Shown piece by piece: positions 1 through 12,000 of a DNA stretch of 64,000 nt (within the stretch, counting starts at the first letter, position 1; every line of letters starts with the position of its first letter). The stretch covers positions 33,424,653 through 33,488,652 of the forward strand of contig NC_079206.1 in the NCBI RefSeq assembly GCF_026745355.1, in the 5' to 3' direction. Source of the DNA: Beta vulgaris subsp. vulgaris. Taxonomy: Eukaryota; Streptophyta; Magnoliopsida; Caryophyllales; Amaranthaceae. The position numbers and the translations under genes were made by a program. Under the pieces are notes generated by a model. The model did not search any database. It saw only the letters and a program-made list of their open reading frames with translations, and had not been told where the DNA came from.

Positions 1-624
1 TATATGGGTAATTATGTAGAACTAGACATAGATGATGTTGACAGCAAGTGTTTGATGATAGATATAGTTAATGACATGTGTGATGAGTTCAGTAAGCAAG
101 GGTTAGAACTTCCAGAGTATCCTGTACTCCAGTATTCTGATGATATAGAGACCCATCAGTTAGTGGATGATGGTAGTATGATGAAGATGTTTAGGGTCTT
201 AAATAGGAAGGAAATTGATATTTGGATTGGTGCTTTAGAGGAAGCTAATTTTATATGGACTTTAGCAAAGAGGGTCAGAAGTGAAAGTGATGCTGAGGTC
301 ACCAAAACTGGACCGCCCTTAAGGCCCAAAAACCAATTCAATATCCAAGGCCTAAAAAACCAATTAAATCTCCAAGCTTCCAATTAGAAGAAGTCTTAGG
401 AATCCAATTGTTATCAACCCAACTGGATTCCATGCCACTTTGATTGAGGAACAACCCATTACTGATCCCAGACCTAACTTACCCCAGCAGCCCATTAACC
501 AACCCCCTACAAACCCAAACATTACCCCTTTAAATCCAAGTGTATCCCATGACACTTTTGGTGAACAACAACCCCCCCTTGATGATCACTTCCCTTCAAA
601 ACCACCCCTTCCAACCCAAACAGT

Positions 625-730
625 GGCCCTTCAAACACTACCCCTTTAAATCCAAGCAGTGGCCCTTCAAACACTACCCCTTTAAATCCAAACACTGGCC
701 CTTCAAAGACTACCCCTTCAAACACTACCC
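625..730 (+). repeat. 36-bp in-frame tandem repeat in MULE transposase
   Basis: A unit of about 36 bp (12 codons) beginning GGCCCTTCAAACACTACC repeats at 625, 661 and 697. It encodes a Gly-Pro-Ser-Asn-Thr-Thr-Pro type linker. The period is a multiple of three, so copy-number change would keep the frame. Confidence 0.75.
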
Positions 731-1158
731 ATCTTAACACTTTGAAACCATACCCTCATGGTAATAAAGTTCCTAAAAGTACTGCAAAACTGAAGGGTAC
801 CTGGACTACTAAAGAAAAACCACCCACCACCTCAACTATTAGACCTGTTGTTAGAGTAACTATGATGAGAAAGGCAGGTAATGTACAAGTGGATTTGGGG
901 AACATTGATGATGTTATTTATAGTGTAAGTGAAAGTGATAGTGAGGGTGAGTATGAGCCTCCACCAGTGGACAGTGAGGGAAGTGACTCAGAAGTAGAAG
1001 AGGGAGATATGGAGGAGGATATGCATGAGGGGAGTGATTTGCTGCATATGAATTTTGTTGATGGTTCATGGGATCCACTTGGATTAAATGAGGTCAATGA
1101 TGGTGAAGGTTGGTATTTGGGTAGACTATACAAAAATGGGCAAGTATATGATGATATG

Positions 1159-1784
1159 TGTTGTTGCCTAAAAATCGACGGCTACTCTGATGATACGTGG
1201 CACTAATCCAGCCCTACATGTGGCATTCGCCTAGGAAAAGAAAAGTACAAAGGCCTACAGGTTCTTTGGGCTAAAGTACACTTTTCTGAGGAAAAGGTGT
1301 ACTGGAAAGCTCTCTCGTGGCCCTAAAATTGTACTTAGGCCCAATACAAGTGAAGCCTGATTCAGCTAAAGGGTAAATTGTATTGACAAATCAGCATTTG
1401 CCATGTGTCACCATATTATTGCTTAGCCAATCAGATGCTCCCAAATTAGGGTGACATCAAGTAACATCAGTCATTCCAAACAGTATAAATAGTCCTTGAA
1501 ATCAGGGGAAAGGTACTTTTTAAGAGCACAGTACTGTTATTCTGCCATAAATTCTCTCTCTCTCTACTTTCTCTCTCTAAGAGTTCCTTCATATCCCTGA
1601 TATTTGACTTAAGCATCGGAGGGGGAAATACCACCCAAACCTCCAGGGTGGGTCCCTTTTTACAGGTTGCTGGTCAGAAGTCTGTACCGGGATCCGAGCC
1701 CAATCATTGTTGCACAAGTCTCCAAATCAAGAATCCGAAGTTGGGAGTTGTTGTATCAGTTTACTAGTTTTACGCTACGTAACA
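1159..1784 (+). mobile_element. Solo LTR (626 bp) inserted in the MULE transposase
   Basis: It begins TGTTGTTGCC and ends CTACGTAACA. It is flanked by the perfect 5-bp duplication ATATG at 1154-1158 and 1785-1789. Removing it plus one ATATG rejoins the transposase frame, from the codons for VYDDM on the left to EFRQIRLKAW on the right. It has a TATAAATAG box at 1484 followed by a CT-rich leader and a 3' part with 'agcatcggaggggg' as often seen in plant LTRs. No internal region is present, so it is the product of LTR-LTR recombination. The parent superfamily cannot be decided. Confidence 0.93.
1484..1492 (+). promoter_or_regulatory. TATA box of the solo LTR
   Basis: TATAAATAG lies inside the solo LTR, about 330 bp from its 5' end and upstream of a CTCTCT-rich stretch at 1554-1582. 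This is the usual U3 promoter layout. Transcription from it would run into the right half of the broken transposase. Confidence 0.6.
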
Positions 1785-4357
1785 ATATGGAATTTCGGCA
1801 GATTAGACTAAAGGCATGGATGCTTTTTGTTGATAAAGAACATTTCAAAGATGCACTTAGGGATTACTGTGTCCAGGAAGGATTTGCTGTGATTGTAAAT
1901 AAAGCAGATAACATTAGATATACTATTGAATGTGCTGATAGAAGATGTGCATGGAGAATTCATGCTTCTAAGCTTGTTGATGGCTACACTTGGGCAATTA
2001 AAAGCATTAGCAAGCAGCACAAGTGTGACTCTAATATAGTGAACAATCCTATAGCAAATTGTAAATAGGTTGCAAAGAAATTGGTTGAGGACCTTAGAGC
2101 CAATCCTGATATGAATGGTAAGTCAATCAGCCAACTCCATTGGGACAGGTATGGCTTGACTATGAAAACCTCCACAATATAAAAAATGAAGGATATTGCC
2201 ATTTCCATGATACAAGGGGGCCATGATGAGTCATACATTATCCTACCTACCTACTGTGTGCTTCTAAAGAAGAACGACCCAGATTCCATAACATTTTGCA
2301 CATGGGCTGAAATGCAAACCCAGAGAAACCACTACAATTTAGGAGCATGTTCATTAGCTTCTCAGCCCAGTTCAGGGGCTTAATTAATGGGTGCAGGGGG
2401 ATAGTGGGGGTAGATGGATGTCACCTGAAGGGGAATTATGGTGGGATTCTCCTCTCAGCTCTATCTCTTGATGGGAACAATGAGATATTACGAATTGCAG
2501 TGGCTGTTGTGGACTTAGAAAACAAGCAATCTTGGTCTTGATTTTTTCACCACTTGAAGACTATTTTAACTCAAACTGGAAGAAGTGATTGGACAATAAT
2601 GTCTGATAGGCAGAAGGTAAGATTTTAATCATAAATTACCTTCATCTAAATGGATATGGAAGATTTGCTAACATGATTAGGTGAACCAAATGCAGGGTGT
2701 TGATCCTTCCTTGGATGCTGTGTGGCCAAAGGTACCAAGAAGGTATTGTGCAAGACATTTGTGCAAGAACTTTAAATCTCAGTACCCTGGCCTTGTCATG
2801 CACAAGATGTTTTGGACAGTGGTTAAGTCATATATACTCAGCTTTTGTTTCAAGAAGTCATTATTAAAGCTCCAAAGCAATGCTAGTTTAGGTGCAGTTA
2901 GATGGTTTAAAAATATTGGTCCCTTAGATAGGTGGGCTAGGTGGAAATATGATCCAACTTTGTGCAATGATGAATGTACAAATAATTTTGTTGAGAGCTT
3001 TAACTCAACAATTGGAGCTGACAGATGCTACCCCATACTGACTTTACTGGAAGGTATGCACTTTGATTTTAATCATTTTCATTCTTTACTTTAAATACAT
3101 GTTAGGTAGTAATGTTGGTTTGCTGTTATATAGGGGTGAGGAGGGTAGCCATGGTAAGACATACTACCAGACAACACTTAAGTGAAATGTGGGCAGATGG
3201 AGTGTGTCCTAACATCAGAGAAAAACTAAGGGTGATAATCAAAGACTCAAGGATATGTCATGCCTACCCATCAGGTAGAGGGGAGTATGAGATTCATGAT
3301 GGTAGAAGTGTATTTCCTGTCTCACTTACCAACAGATCTTGCATCTGTGGAAGATGGCAGATAAGTGGCATCCCATGCAAGCATGGAGGCAATGCCATAT
3401 TGGATGCTGGGAAGGAACCACTTGACTATGTTAGTGAGTGGTTTTCAGTGTCAAGATATAAAGAAGCATACAGGGGGAATATCTCACCCATCTTAGATCA
3501 AGAACAATGGCCTGAGACGGACTTGCTTAAGCTCACTTCACCTGCCATGAAAAGAGGAATAGGAAGACTTTTCTAGAAATAGAAGAAGGGAGGAAGGAGA
3601 GCAACAAAAGGGGAAAAGAAGCACAACAGTTCAATGCAAGAAATGCAAAGCTTTTGGGCACAACTCCAAAACCTGTAAAGGAGGTGCAACTGCTAGGGAG
3701 ATTAGAGAGCAACAGGGAGGTCAATTACCAATAAAAGAGGGGAAGGGGAAAAAGGGAAAGACACTGGCAAGAGGGAACATCTCAGAAGATGAGGCCAATG
3801 ATCACAATCTCATTGACTTCATGATGTCACAACAATCACAACCACTAAGCCAGGCAACATATCAACCATCATCAACTCAACCCCATCAACTCAGCTAAGG
3901 AAAGAAAAATCCAGAAGGAAGACCATTAGCCAACCAGTTACTCTTGGTGAATCGCAATCAGTTAGTCTCCCTGAAGAAGATGTCAGTGTCAAAAGAAAGA
4001 AAATAGTGGACAGAATTGCAATGTTATCTGAGTGATTTTAGGTGTATCCACTGTTTTTGTTGGGCATAATGTAATGTTGTTTCAAACCCTAGAATGTTAT
4101 TGTTTGTTTTTGGATTGAACATGCCTTTTGAAATCGATGTTGCCAGAAATTACGATATCAGTTGATTTTGGGTGTATGCACATTTTGAAACTTTGTTTTG
4201 AAATGAAATTACCTTTTCATTAGATATGCAAGTACAATCATAGTACAAACTAATGATCCAAAACAAGACCAAACAAGCAATTACTACTAATTTACCCACA
4301 AAATATCTATTTCTGCCTCACTTTCCAAAAAAAAAAAAAAAATACAGAGTATCTCTA

Positions 4358-4738
4358 TCACATCTTAATGACAACTAGCAGAAGGACACACATGACTAAC
4401 CCAATTTTAACAAAATCTCTCAAAAATACACATAGGTTAGACACTTTTGCCTTCACATCTTCAAGCTCCTGTCCTATTTCCATTAAATTACTTTGCTCAA
4501 TTTCTGAATTTGCAAAATCACCACGCAGCTTACCTTGTTCCCCTCTTCTTATCATGTGATTGTTGTTGAACCACGCGAAATACTGGCAGTATTCGCACTT
4601 GAAATACGCCTTTCTTGGATTGCGTTGTGAATGTGAGATATGCAATTTCGCCAACTTTGGAGGACTACAATTACATTTTGGTGCAAAAAAATCATACTCA
4701 TTTGCTGCTGCGCTTGATGAAGAGTAAGATGAAGACAT
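4358..4738 (-). CDS. Small GRF-type zinc-finger protein with C-terminal membrane helix
   Basis: A 126-residue protein starting MSSSYSSSSAAANEYD. This start is preferred over an upstream in-frame ATG at 4867 because plant GRF-finger proteins commonly begin with a Ser run just before the finger. The finger uses C22, C24, C48 and C51 (CNC...CEYCQYFAW), the plant 'At4g04775-like' pattern. A short coiled coil at about 80-105 (EIEQSNLMEIGQELEDVKAKV) precedes a hydrophobic helix at about 108-126 (IGLVMCVLLLVVI). The frame is open and undamaged, unlike the neighbouring transposase. It is convergent with that gene and lies inside the inferred MULE boundary, recalling the two convergent genes of maize MuDR. 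Its function is unknown. GRF fingers are thought to bind nucleic acid in other proteins. Confidence 0.75.
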   Translation of the reverse strand: MSSSYSSSSAAANEYDFFAPKCNCSPPKLAKLHISHSQRNPRKAYFKCEYCQYFAWFNNNHMIRRGEQGKLRGDFANSEIEQSNLMEIGQELEDVKAKVSNLCVFLRDFVKIGLVMCVLLLVVIKM

Positions 4739-4867
4739 TTTTGGGGGTGAGAGGAGATGCGAAAATCTAAGGAGCAATGGTTGCCAATTTAAATTTAGGA
4801 AGAGATAAAATTTGGGGGTATATTGGGGCTCATATAAACAAACCCTAGAATTCTTCGAGGGCAACAA

Positions 4868-5042
4868 AGATAAAACAACCCACTAACTGCAATTAACGTA
4901 TAACACTAATGGAAGGTTAACAGTAAGGGTAATTTGTGTAACACTATAATAGTTGTGTGGCACATTGTAGAAAGTTAAAAAAGCTGGGATACAATATAGA
5001 AAACCAAAAACCATAGGGCCGGGGTACAATATAGAAAAACCC
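4868..5042. repeat. Right terminal region of the MULE
   Basis: Non-coding sequence beyond the GRF gene contains the near-duplicate motif TACAATATAGAAAA at 4990 and 5026 and ends ...GAAAAACCC before LTR A sequence resumes. This is a likely terminal-repeat region, but the left partner is outside the window. Confidence 0.5.
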
Positions 5043-5451
5043 AAACTTCAATTAATTTTAATATCTAGCATAATACTACCATACTAGTAATTAAAATCCT
5101 TAAAACTTCATTATTAAAGCCCTTTCTAAAATTCTAAGAACTTATAAAATTATAAAATCCTCTTTAAACATACTTAAACATGCTTAAATTCATAATTTAA
5201 ATCAATCTCATAGTTTATAACATGCTACTATGATTTTCCAATATTTAACACCATAAAAATACATGCTTTGATAATTAGAAACTCAATCTAAAAATAATAA
5301 TCAAATATGAAATTTTATTCTTTTAATACATAAAATATATAAATCAAGATTAATTATTAAAACAGTAAGTTAAAGTTAATAATCATGATTAAAAATAATT
5401 AAAGCATAAAAACATGCTCTTTAATTGAAACTTGAGGAAGAAGAAAAGAAA
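5043..5451 (-). mobile_element. LTR family A, copy 1, first part
   Basis: It matches the family A copies at 24190-24600 and 39270-39680 (tagcataatactac..., ...aaacttgaggaagaag). It is interrupted at 5451 by solo LTR B and resumes at 19845. Orientation is inferred from a minus-strand TATAAATA at 20105-20098 in the second part. Confidence 0.8.
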
Positions 5452-5910
5452 TGTAACTCCCCGAAAATCCGTAACCTTAATTACTCATAATTGGCGGCAA
5501 AAACGGAACTTAAGCTGTGGGTTATGGGCCCATAAATAAAACAATAGCCTTAAAATGGTCTCTAAAAATATACTAACTCTCAACTGGAGTAATAATGATT
5601 ACTCATATATAATACATAATATTCTAAGTATCCATAATATATGTAGAGTGACTTCAACATAATCCATAATATCACCCTTGCATATACTTTGCCATACCTA
5701 AAACAGAAAACAAAACGTTATGAGCCGAGGCTCAGTAACATACTACTCTAACAACGTAAATTCATTTCAACTCATTTTATTAGAAAACAGGGAGAAGAGA
5801 ATATCGCAAACATCATTTCATAAACATATAACTTGATAATAGAAATCCAACCATTAAGAGATATTATCCTTTATAATCTTACATCATTTTTAATGGTAAC
5901 TTGGCAAGTA

Positions 5911-6210
5911 CAACAGAAGGCTAAGCCACTGAGGACATAAGGTGGCATAAAGCCCTACATCATAACATAAGGCAAAGCCACCGAGGACCTTTGTCCCCCA
6001 TCAGAAGGTGGCATATAATGCCAAACATAATAACAGAAGGCAAAGCCACCGAGGACCTTTGTCCCCCATCAGAAGGTGGCATATAATGCCAAACATAATA
6101 ACATAAGGCAAAGCCACCGAGGACTTTTTTCCCCCATCAGAAGGTGGCATATAATGCCAAACATAATGTGGATACCACCGAGGGTGTTGTCCCCCATCAG
6201 AAGGTGGAGT
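5911..6210. repeat. 68-bp tandem repeat inside LTR B
   Basis: About four units contain GCCACCGAGGACCTTTGTCC and CCATCAGAAGGTGGCATA. The phase markers fall at 5981, 6049, 6117 and 6178, giving spacings of 68, 68 and 61 bp. A degenerate unit precedes them at about 5925. Short ORFs on both strands here are products of the repeat. Confidence 0.85.
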
Positions 6211-7606
6211 TGCCGCCATATAACAGAATGACACGTGCACGACAAAAAGAACATAGTACTGCCATAAACCATCTTTCACTTTCATTTATCATGTTTCGTC
6301 ATTTTTATATTTACGTCATAAAACATCTTTTAAGCATCGTGAAAAATAGTATATATCATAACATCATCGTAACATCAGTTTGCAAAATTTTTCATATCCC
6401 GCAATCCATAAATACATATCATCAAAACATTATGTAAAAGCGTCATAAAACATAGTTGGAAGGGGAGTGCGGGTGTTAGTAGTAGACGTTACCTCGAGTC
6501 GCATTATTATACTTGATTGCCGGGGGAGGCTTGTAATATCCCTTTTCCTTTCTAATCTATTCAAGACTTAATAAAAGACGACTTATTAATATTTTATTCT
6601 AGATTTAAACTCTACGATCCATTTCCATATCATGTGCCCATTATAGGAAGTACTTTAATATAACTTAGTAGCGAGTTTCTAAAATTAATAGTTATGAAAC
6701 CTCATTATCACCATTTATTACTTAAACTATAATTCTTGAATTTAGCAACTTGGTTACTAACTTATGTAAAACTATTTAATTAGTAATAACCACTACTTAT
6801 AAGATTCATGAAAGTTCATGTTTAATGACTTGAAGGTATGATTATAGAACTTTCATATTTTAACTAGACTTTTAATAGTAAAGTGATATCTAACTCATTG
6901 TTAAACTCTAACTTGTATTATTGATATTCCAACTAGTTAGTGTCCATGTATAAGTGACTTACTTAATTTACAACTTAAGAAGTGATAGTCATTTCAGTAA
7001 GCTAAAAGTGGGATTATAATTACGGATTAAGCTTTACTAACATTATACTTAAAATCCAAATGTACTTAATTAGTATTACTTTATAATACATAAACTTAAG
7101 TTATAACTATATGAGCATGACACTATAATTTTATTAATCAAGAACACATTAAAGTAGTTAAGGTGTAGTAATAGTGACTATGTATTAATCTATTTTAAAC
7201 TATAATTAGGTTGTATGGTTCTTTCATGAAGTAGAGTGAACTTTACAACAATTGGCAGCAATAATAGAAAACTTACAGAGGGTACAACTCTTTGCTCCTA
7301 ACTCTAAATTGAGTGATTTTTGTGTCTAAAATCAATAACTTTTTGAGATATACAACTTTCATGAAGGAAGAATATGCGAATTCTGACTGTAAGAAGAAGA
7401 TATTGGGGAAAAACAGTACGACAACCTAAAATCAAAGGAGGAAGAGATTGGGTATTTAGGGCCATCCATGAATAAGACACATCAATGTAAATTCAGATTT
7501 TTATTTGATGGTGTAAATGTTTGTAGTTTGTAATTTTCAAGTGGGTGAGAAATGGTGAAATTAACCCACTATTTATGTTGATTTTAGGAAGAAAAACACT
7601 AGGCGA

Positions 7607-7856
7607 AAAAAGCTGAAGGGCTGCGCAAGAATGGCTGCGCCTTTTACAAATAAGAAGGGCTGCGCTTTTTAAGAAAATCGCAGCCCTTCAATAGGAAGGG
7701 CTACGCTTTTCAAAAAAGCGCAGCCCTTCACACTGAGAAGGGCTGCGCTTTTTAGGTAGCGCAGCCCTTAACCTTGAGAAGGGCTGCGCTTTTTAAAAAA
7801 GCGCAGCCCTTCTTTGAGTAGGGCTGCGCTTTTTTGAAACTAGCGCAGCCCTACTA
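7607..7856. repeat. Left subterminal repeats of CACTA 1
   Basis: Several copies of AAGGGCTGCGCTTTTT alternate with its reverse complement, separated by a few bases. Each pair forms a near-perfect hairpin. In En/Spm elements such subterminal repeats are transposase-binding sites; here that role is inferred. Confidence 0.88.
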
Positions 7857-7879
7857 GGTTCTAATTTTTTTTCGATACA

Positions 7880-8290
7880 CTCTATGCGCGCGCCCTATAC
7901 TTCCCACTTTCCCTCTTTCTTTTTTCCCTCCCTTAGAAAAAATTACGACCATTTGCGCACCACCACAACTTCTGCCCTAATTTGAGTGTTGCACCACCAC
8001 CACCACTAGTGCTACCCTAATTCGAGCACCACCACCACATTGCGCAGCACCCCCCACTGTGCGCACCACCACTACGAGCAAGCGCAACACCCCCACTGTG
8101 CGCACCACCACTGCGAGCAAGCGCAACACCCCCCACTGTGCGCACCACACATTGCGCACCACTACGAGCGTTTGCAGCACCCCCACCTTGCGCACCACCA
8201 CCTTGCGCACCACCCCTTTATCTTCTCTTCTCTTTTCTCTTCTCTTCTCTTCTCTTCTCTCTCTCCACCATTTGAGTGGTTAATTAGGTA
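7880..8290 (+). other. GC-rich leader of CACTA 1 with CAC and TCTTC repeats
   Basis: Tandem units resembling TGCGCACCACCACTACGAGC cover about 8041-8215, then a (TCTTC)-rich run covers 8220-8268, then GGTATGATTAATTTTG, which looks like a splice donor. It is probably the 5' untranslated leader of the transposase transcript. Overlapping ORFs on both strands reflect the low complexity and are not called as genes. Confidence 0.55.
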
Positions 8291-8671
8291 TGATTAATTT
8301 TGTTTTTAAGTTACTTTTGTTTTTCTTAATTGAATTAAATGTTAATGTGCAATGTGGGTTTTGTCAATTGTAGGAAGAAGAGGCTAAGGAAGGCAAGTAA
8401 AGTTTCAAGTATCAATCTTTGTCGTTGGTGTTAAGAGGTAACTACTTTAACATGTAGACAAAGTTGATAATTTATTGAATGTATATGTATTTTTTATAAT
8501 GTATATATATATATTATTTGTTGATATGAGATTGTATGAAAACGCAATGTGATTTAGCTATATATATGAAATATAACTAGTTGTTTGAATCATCATCATA
8601 TATGCCTAGATACCCGTTCAAGACTTACTCATTAGGAGTAAGTCTTGAATAGTCCCCGGTTTGGGACTGTT

Positions 8672-8888
8672 CTTGGACGTTTGATCTCACTTAGGTGGTG
8701 AATGTGTGTCTTCTTTTCAATTTTGAGGAAAATCTTGGCTTATCGTTTCGCTACATTGTTCTCTGGGTACATATGTAGATAAGCAATTATCTACATTGTG
8801 TACTTGGAGAACTGTAGGGAAATGCTGCCGGATTTTCCTTAGAATTGAAAAGTTGGCATATATTCACTAGTGAGATTAGACGTCCAAG
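8672..8888. repeat. 217-bp imperfect foldback upstream of TNP2
   Basis: The arms start with CTTGGACG (8672) and end with CGTCCAAG (8888). Further pairs are GATCTCAC with GTGAGATT, TTTTCAATT with AATTGAAAA, GGAAAATC with GATTTTCC, and a terminal hairpin around GTACATATGTAGATA and TATCTACATTGTGTAC. A separate perfect 14-bp stem (TTCAAGACTTACTC, 5-nt loop) lies just upstream at 8617-8649. The shape resembles a small-RNA precursor. Confidence 0.8.
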
Positions 8889-9067
8889 GATGGGTTAGGT
8901 TGGAGTGATAAGGACCTTTGACTGCATGCATACAATTGAACATGTGACTATCTTAGCTTGTTGTATACGTGTGTGATTTGAATATGTGAGTGTGTGTACT
9001 TTAATAATGATTGATGCATTATAATGAATGTTGTGTTTAATTATTAGAGGTGGTCTTCTTGAATGAG

Positions 9068-12000
9068 ATGGATCGTACTTGGATGTATGGTAGTCGTGAA
9101 TCGATTGAGTTTGTGAATGGGGTCTGGAATTCTGTAGAAGTGCATTAGAATATCAAACATCCTCTGGAGCAGTCGACTTTTATTGTCCTTGTTTGGATTG
9201 TAGAAATGTGAGCAAGGTTAGTAGTATACATGTGGTTAGGGAGCATGTCTTTGCGCCGTGGGTTTAGGCCTCAATACCACGTATGGATTTGGCATGGTGA
9301 GCAGGGGAGGTATATGGGAAGCTCTGGAGTAAAGAATGATGTATGTGAAGAAAAAAAGAAGGATGATGATGAGTTAGGGGATGAGAATTTGGATGATGAA
9401 TTTGGAGATGATGATAGGGATCGGGTAGACGAGATGATACACGAGGTTGAAGATCAGTCGTGTAGACGACCTCGTATTTTTGAGTCTATGTCTCAGGCTG
9501 CTGAAAAGCCGTTGTATCCAGGTTGTACAAAGTACACCAAACTTTCCGCGGTGGTAACACTGTTCAACATTAAGTCGAACGCTGGTTGGACGGACTCTAG
9601 TTTCACATCGTTGTTGGAAGTTTTAGCTGAGATGCTCCCTGATGGAAATGAACTGCCAAAGTCGTACTATTATGCGAAGAAGCTGATGTGTCCTTTGGGT
9701 TTAGAGTACGAGCGGATACATGCTTGTCCTAACGATTGTGTGCTTTATCGTAATGAGTATGAGCATTTACATGAGTGTCCACGTTGTGGATTGTCGAGGT
9801 ACAAGCGTGAAGGAGCTGGAGGTAGTGAAGGACCACCAGCCAAGGTGTTGTGGTATCTACCCATAATACCTAGATTTAAGCGCATGTTCTCAATTAAAGG
9901 AGATGCGAAGAATTTGAGGTGGCATGCAGATCGTAGGAAGAAAGACGGTCTGCTCAAGCATCCGGCTGATTCGCCTGAGTGGAAAACTATCGACAGGGTG
10001 CATAAGTCATTTGGTAATGAGGATAGGAATCTGAGGCTTGGATTATGTACGGATGGCATGAACCCTTTTGGCAATCTCAGCTCGCAGCATAGTACATGGC
10101 CAGTAGTTTTAGTGGTTTACAACTTGCCTCCTTGGTTGTGCATGAAACGCAAGTACATGATGTTGTCGCTTCTTATATCGGGGCCCAAACAACCTGGAAA
10201 TGACATAGATGTATACCTTCAGCCGCTTGTTGAAGATTTACAGAAGATGTGGAACGAAGGAGTGTTAGTATTTGATGCGTATGCTAATGAGATGTTCACT
10301 CTGCGTGCCATGCTTTTTTGTACTATGAACGATTATCCAGCTTATGGGAACTTATCTGGGTATAAGACTAAAGGAAAACAACCTTGCCCGATTTGTTTAG
10401 ATGACATGAAATCTACACACCTTAAGGGCTGCAAACATGTGTATATGCGCACACGAAGGCTCCTCAGCCGCGACCATCCCTATCGGTTTAAGAAGAAGGC
10501 ATTCGATGGGACGGTTGAAGAAGAAGTTGCTCATAGACCATTAACTGGTACTGAAGTTTATAATCAGGTGAAGGGCATTGAAACAGTCTTTGGTAAACCT
10601 GCTAGTGAGGTTGATAGACCTACAGGATTATGGAAAAAACAGTCCATTTTTTGGAAACTCCCATATTGGAAAGATCTAAAGGTCAGACATTGTTTGGATG
10701 TCATGCACATAGAGAAGAATGTTTGTGAAGCTATTATCGCGACACTTATGAATATTCCGGGCAAGACAAAAGATGTTAAGGCGTCACGACTTTACTTGGA
10801 AAAAGAGGGGATTCGACCAGAGTTGTGGGCTCAGAAAAGGGACGGAAGGAAGAAGAAAAGAGGGGAGGAAAGGGTTGATGATGATGAAACTCAGAAAAGT
10901 AAAAAGGTGGAGGATTCGGAGAAGAATTATTTGCCACCAGCTTGCTACACGATGTCGCGTGCAGAGAAACGGATTTTTTGCGAGTCATTGTATGGCATTA
11001 AGGTCCCTACTGGCTACTCATCGAATATGAAGCGCTTTGTTACCTTAAATGGTGAGTTGAAGTTATCGAGTATGAAATCGCACGATTGTCATGTCATGAT
11101 GCAAGTATTCTTACCGATTGCAATTCGTGGGATACTTCCAAAGCATGTGAGGCACACCATTACAGAACTGTGTTCATTTTTTCATTCAATCTGCAGCAAA
11201 GTCCTAGACCCGTCGACCCTCGATTCCTTGCAGTCTAGAGTAGTTGAAACTCTATGCAAATTTGAGATGTATTTCCCCCCCGCATTCTTTGACATTATGG
11301 TCCATCTCATTGTCCATCTAGTTCGAGAAATTAAGCTGTGTGGTCCAGTGTTTTTGAGGTGGTGCTATCCTTTTGAGAGATATATGGGAACTTTGAAGGA
11401 TAAAGTTCGGAATCCTGCACAACCAGAAGGTAGTATAATTCAAGGGATTGTGGGTGAAGAGATCAGTAATTTTGTGGCTGAGTATTTTGCTAGTGTTGAT
11501 CCTGTTGGACTTCCGACATCCCGACACGAGGGCAGACTTGAGGGCAAGGGTACAATTGGTTCAAAATTGATCACACCTTCCGTAGAAAAGCGTAAACAAG
11601 CTCACTTATTTGTATTGCATCACGTACCAGATGTCCATCCTTATTTAAGTGAACATATGGAGGAATTACGTGTTAGCAATCCTGGAAAAGGAGTGAGGGC
11701 ATTGACGCAAATGCATAACAAGACTTTCATTGATTGGTTTCATAAACGAGTACTCAATGATTTGGATGAAAGTGTTCCTGAAACAGTCAAGTGGTTAGCA
11801 TTTGGTCCTCGTGAAGCTGTACGCTCTTATGAGGGTTATGATATTAATGGGTATACGTTTTGGACTGAACGTCAAGATCTCAAGTCAAGATCGCAACAAA
11901 ATAGTGGTGTTTCACTTGTGGCGTCGTCTACACAATATGCAAGCTCGAAAGATAAGTCGCCTTTACATGCTGAAAGCAACGATTATGGGTGAATACAAGA

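Larger units (their letters stand above)
4..4035 (+). pseudogene. MuDR-type MULE transposase, interrupted and frameshifted
   Basis: Fragments of one plant MULE transposase lie in order. An acidic N-terminal domain is at 4-387. A Pro/Thr/Asn-rich repeat and an acidic Ser/Glu/Asp stretch cover about 600-1158. The MuDR DNA-binding domain is at 1790-2068 (FVDKEHFKDALRDYC, with CADRRCAWR cysteines). The MULE DDE core is at about 2370-2630 (GVDGCHLKGNYGG) and its continuation at 2690-3060. A SWIM zinc finger is at 3112-3576 (CICGRWQISGIPCKHG). A CCHC knuckle lies at 3635-3670 in another frame, and a basic tail ends with TGA at 4033. Stops occur at 2066, about 2180 and about 2540. Likely introns are at about 2618-2680 and 3053-3132. 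Several frame changes and the LTR at 1159 make it non-functional. Family assignment is firm. Confidence 0.88.
1..5042 (+). mobile_element. Mutator-like element (MULE), right portion
   Basis: A decayed MuDR-type transposase gene runs rightwards to 4035. A small zinc-finger gene runs leftwards from 4738, followed by an AT-rich stretch ending near 5042. The right edge is inferred because sequence from 5043 on is the body of LTR family A: it matches the other copies near 24190 and 39280. The left edge lies before the window, so the terminal repeat cannot be paired. A 9-bp duplication, if present, should read AAACTTCAA (5043-5051). The element carries its own insertion, a solo LTR at 1159-1784. 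Confidence 0.82.

Noticed and set aside
7607..7856. Regularly spaced short repeats resembling a CRISPR array
   Set aside because: The spacers are tiny and the repeats alternate in orientation; they are CACTA subterminal repeats in a plant genome.
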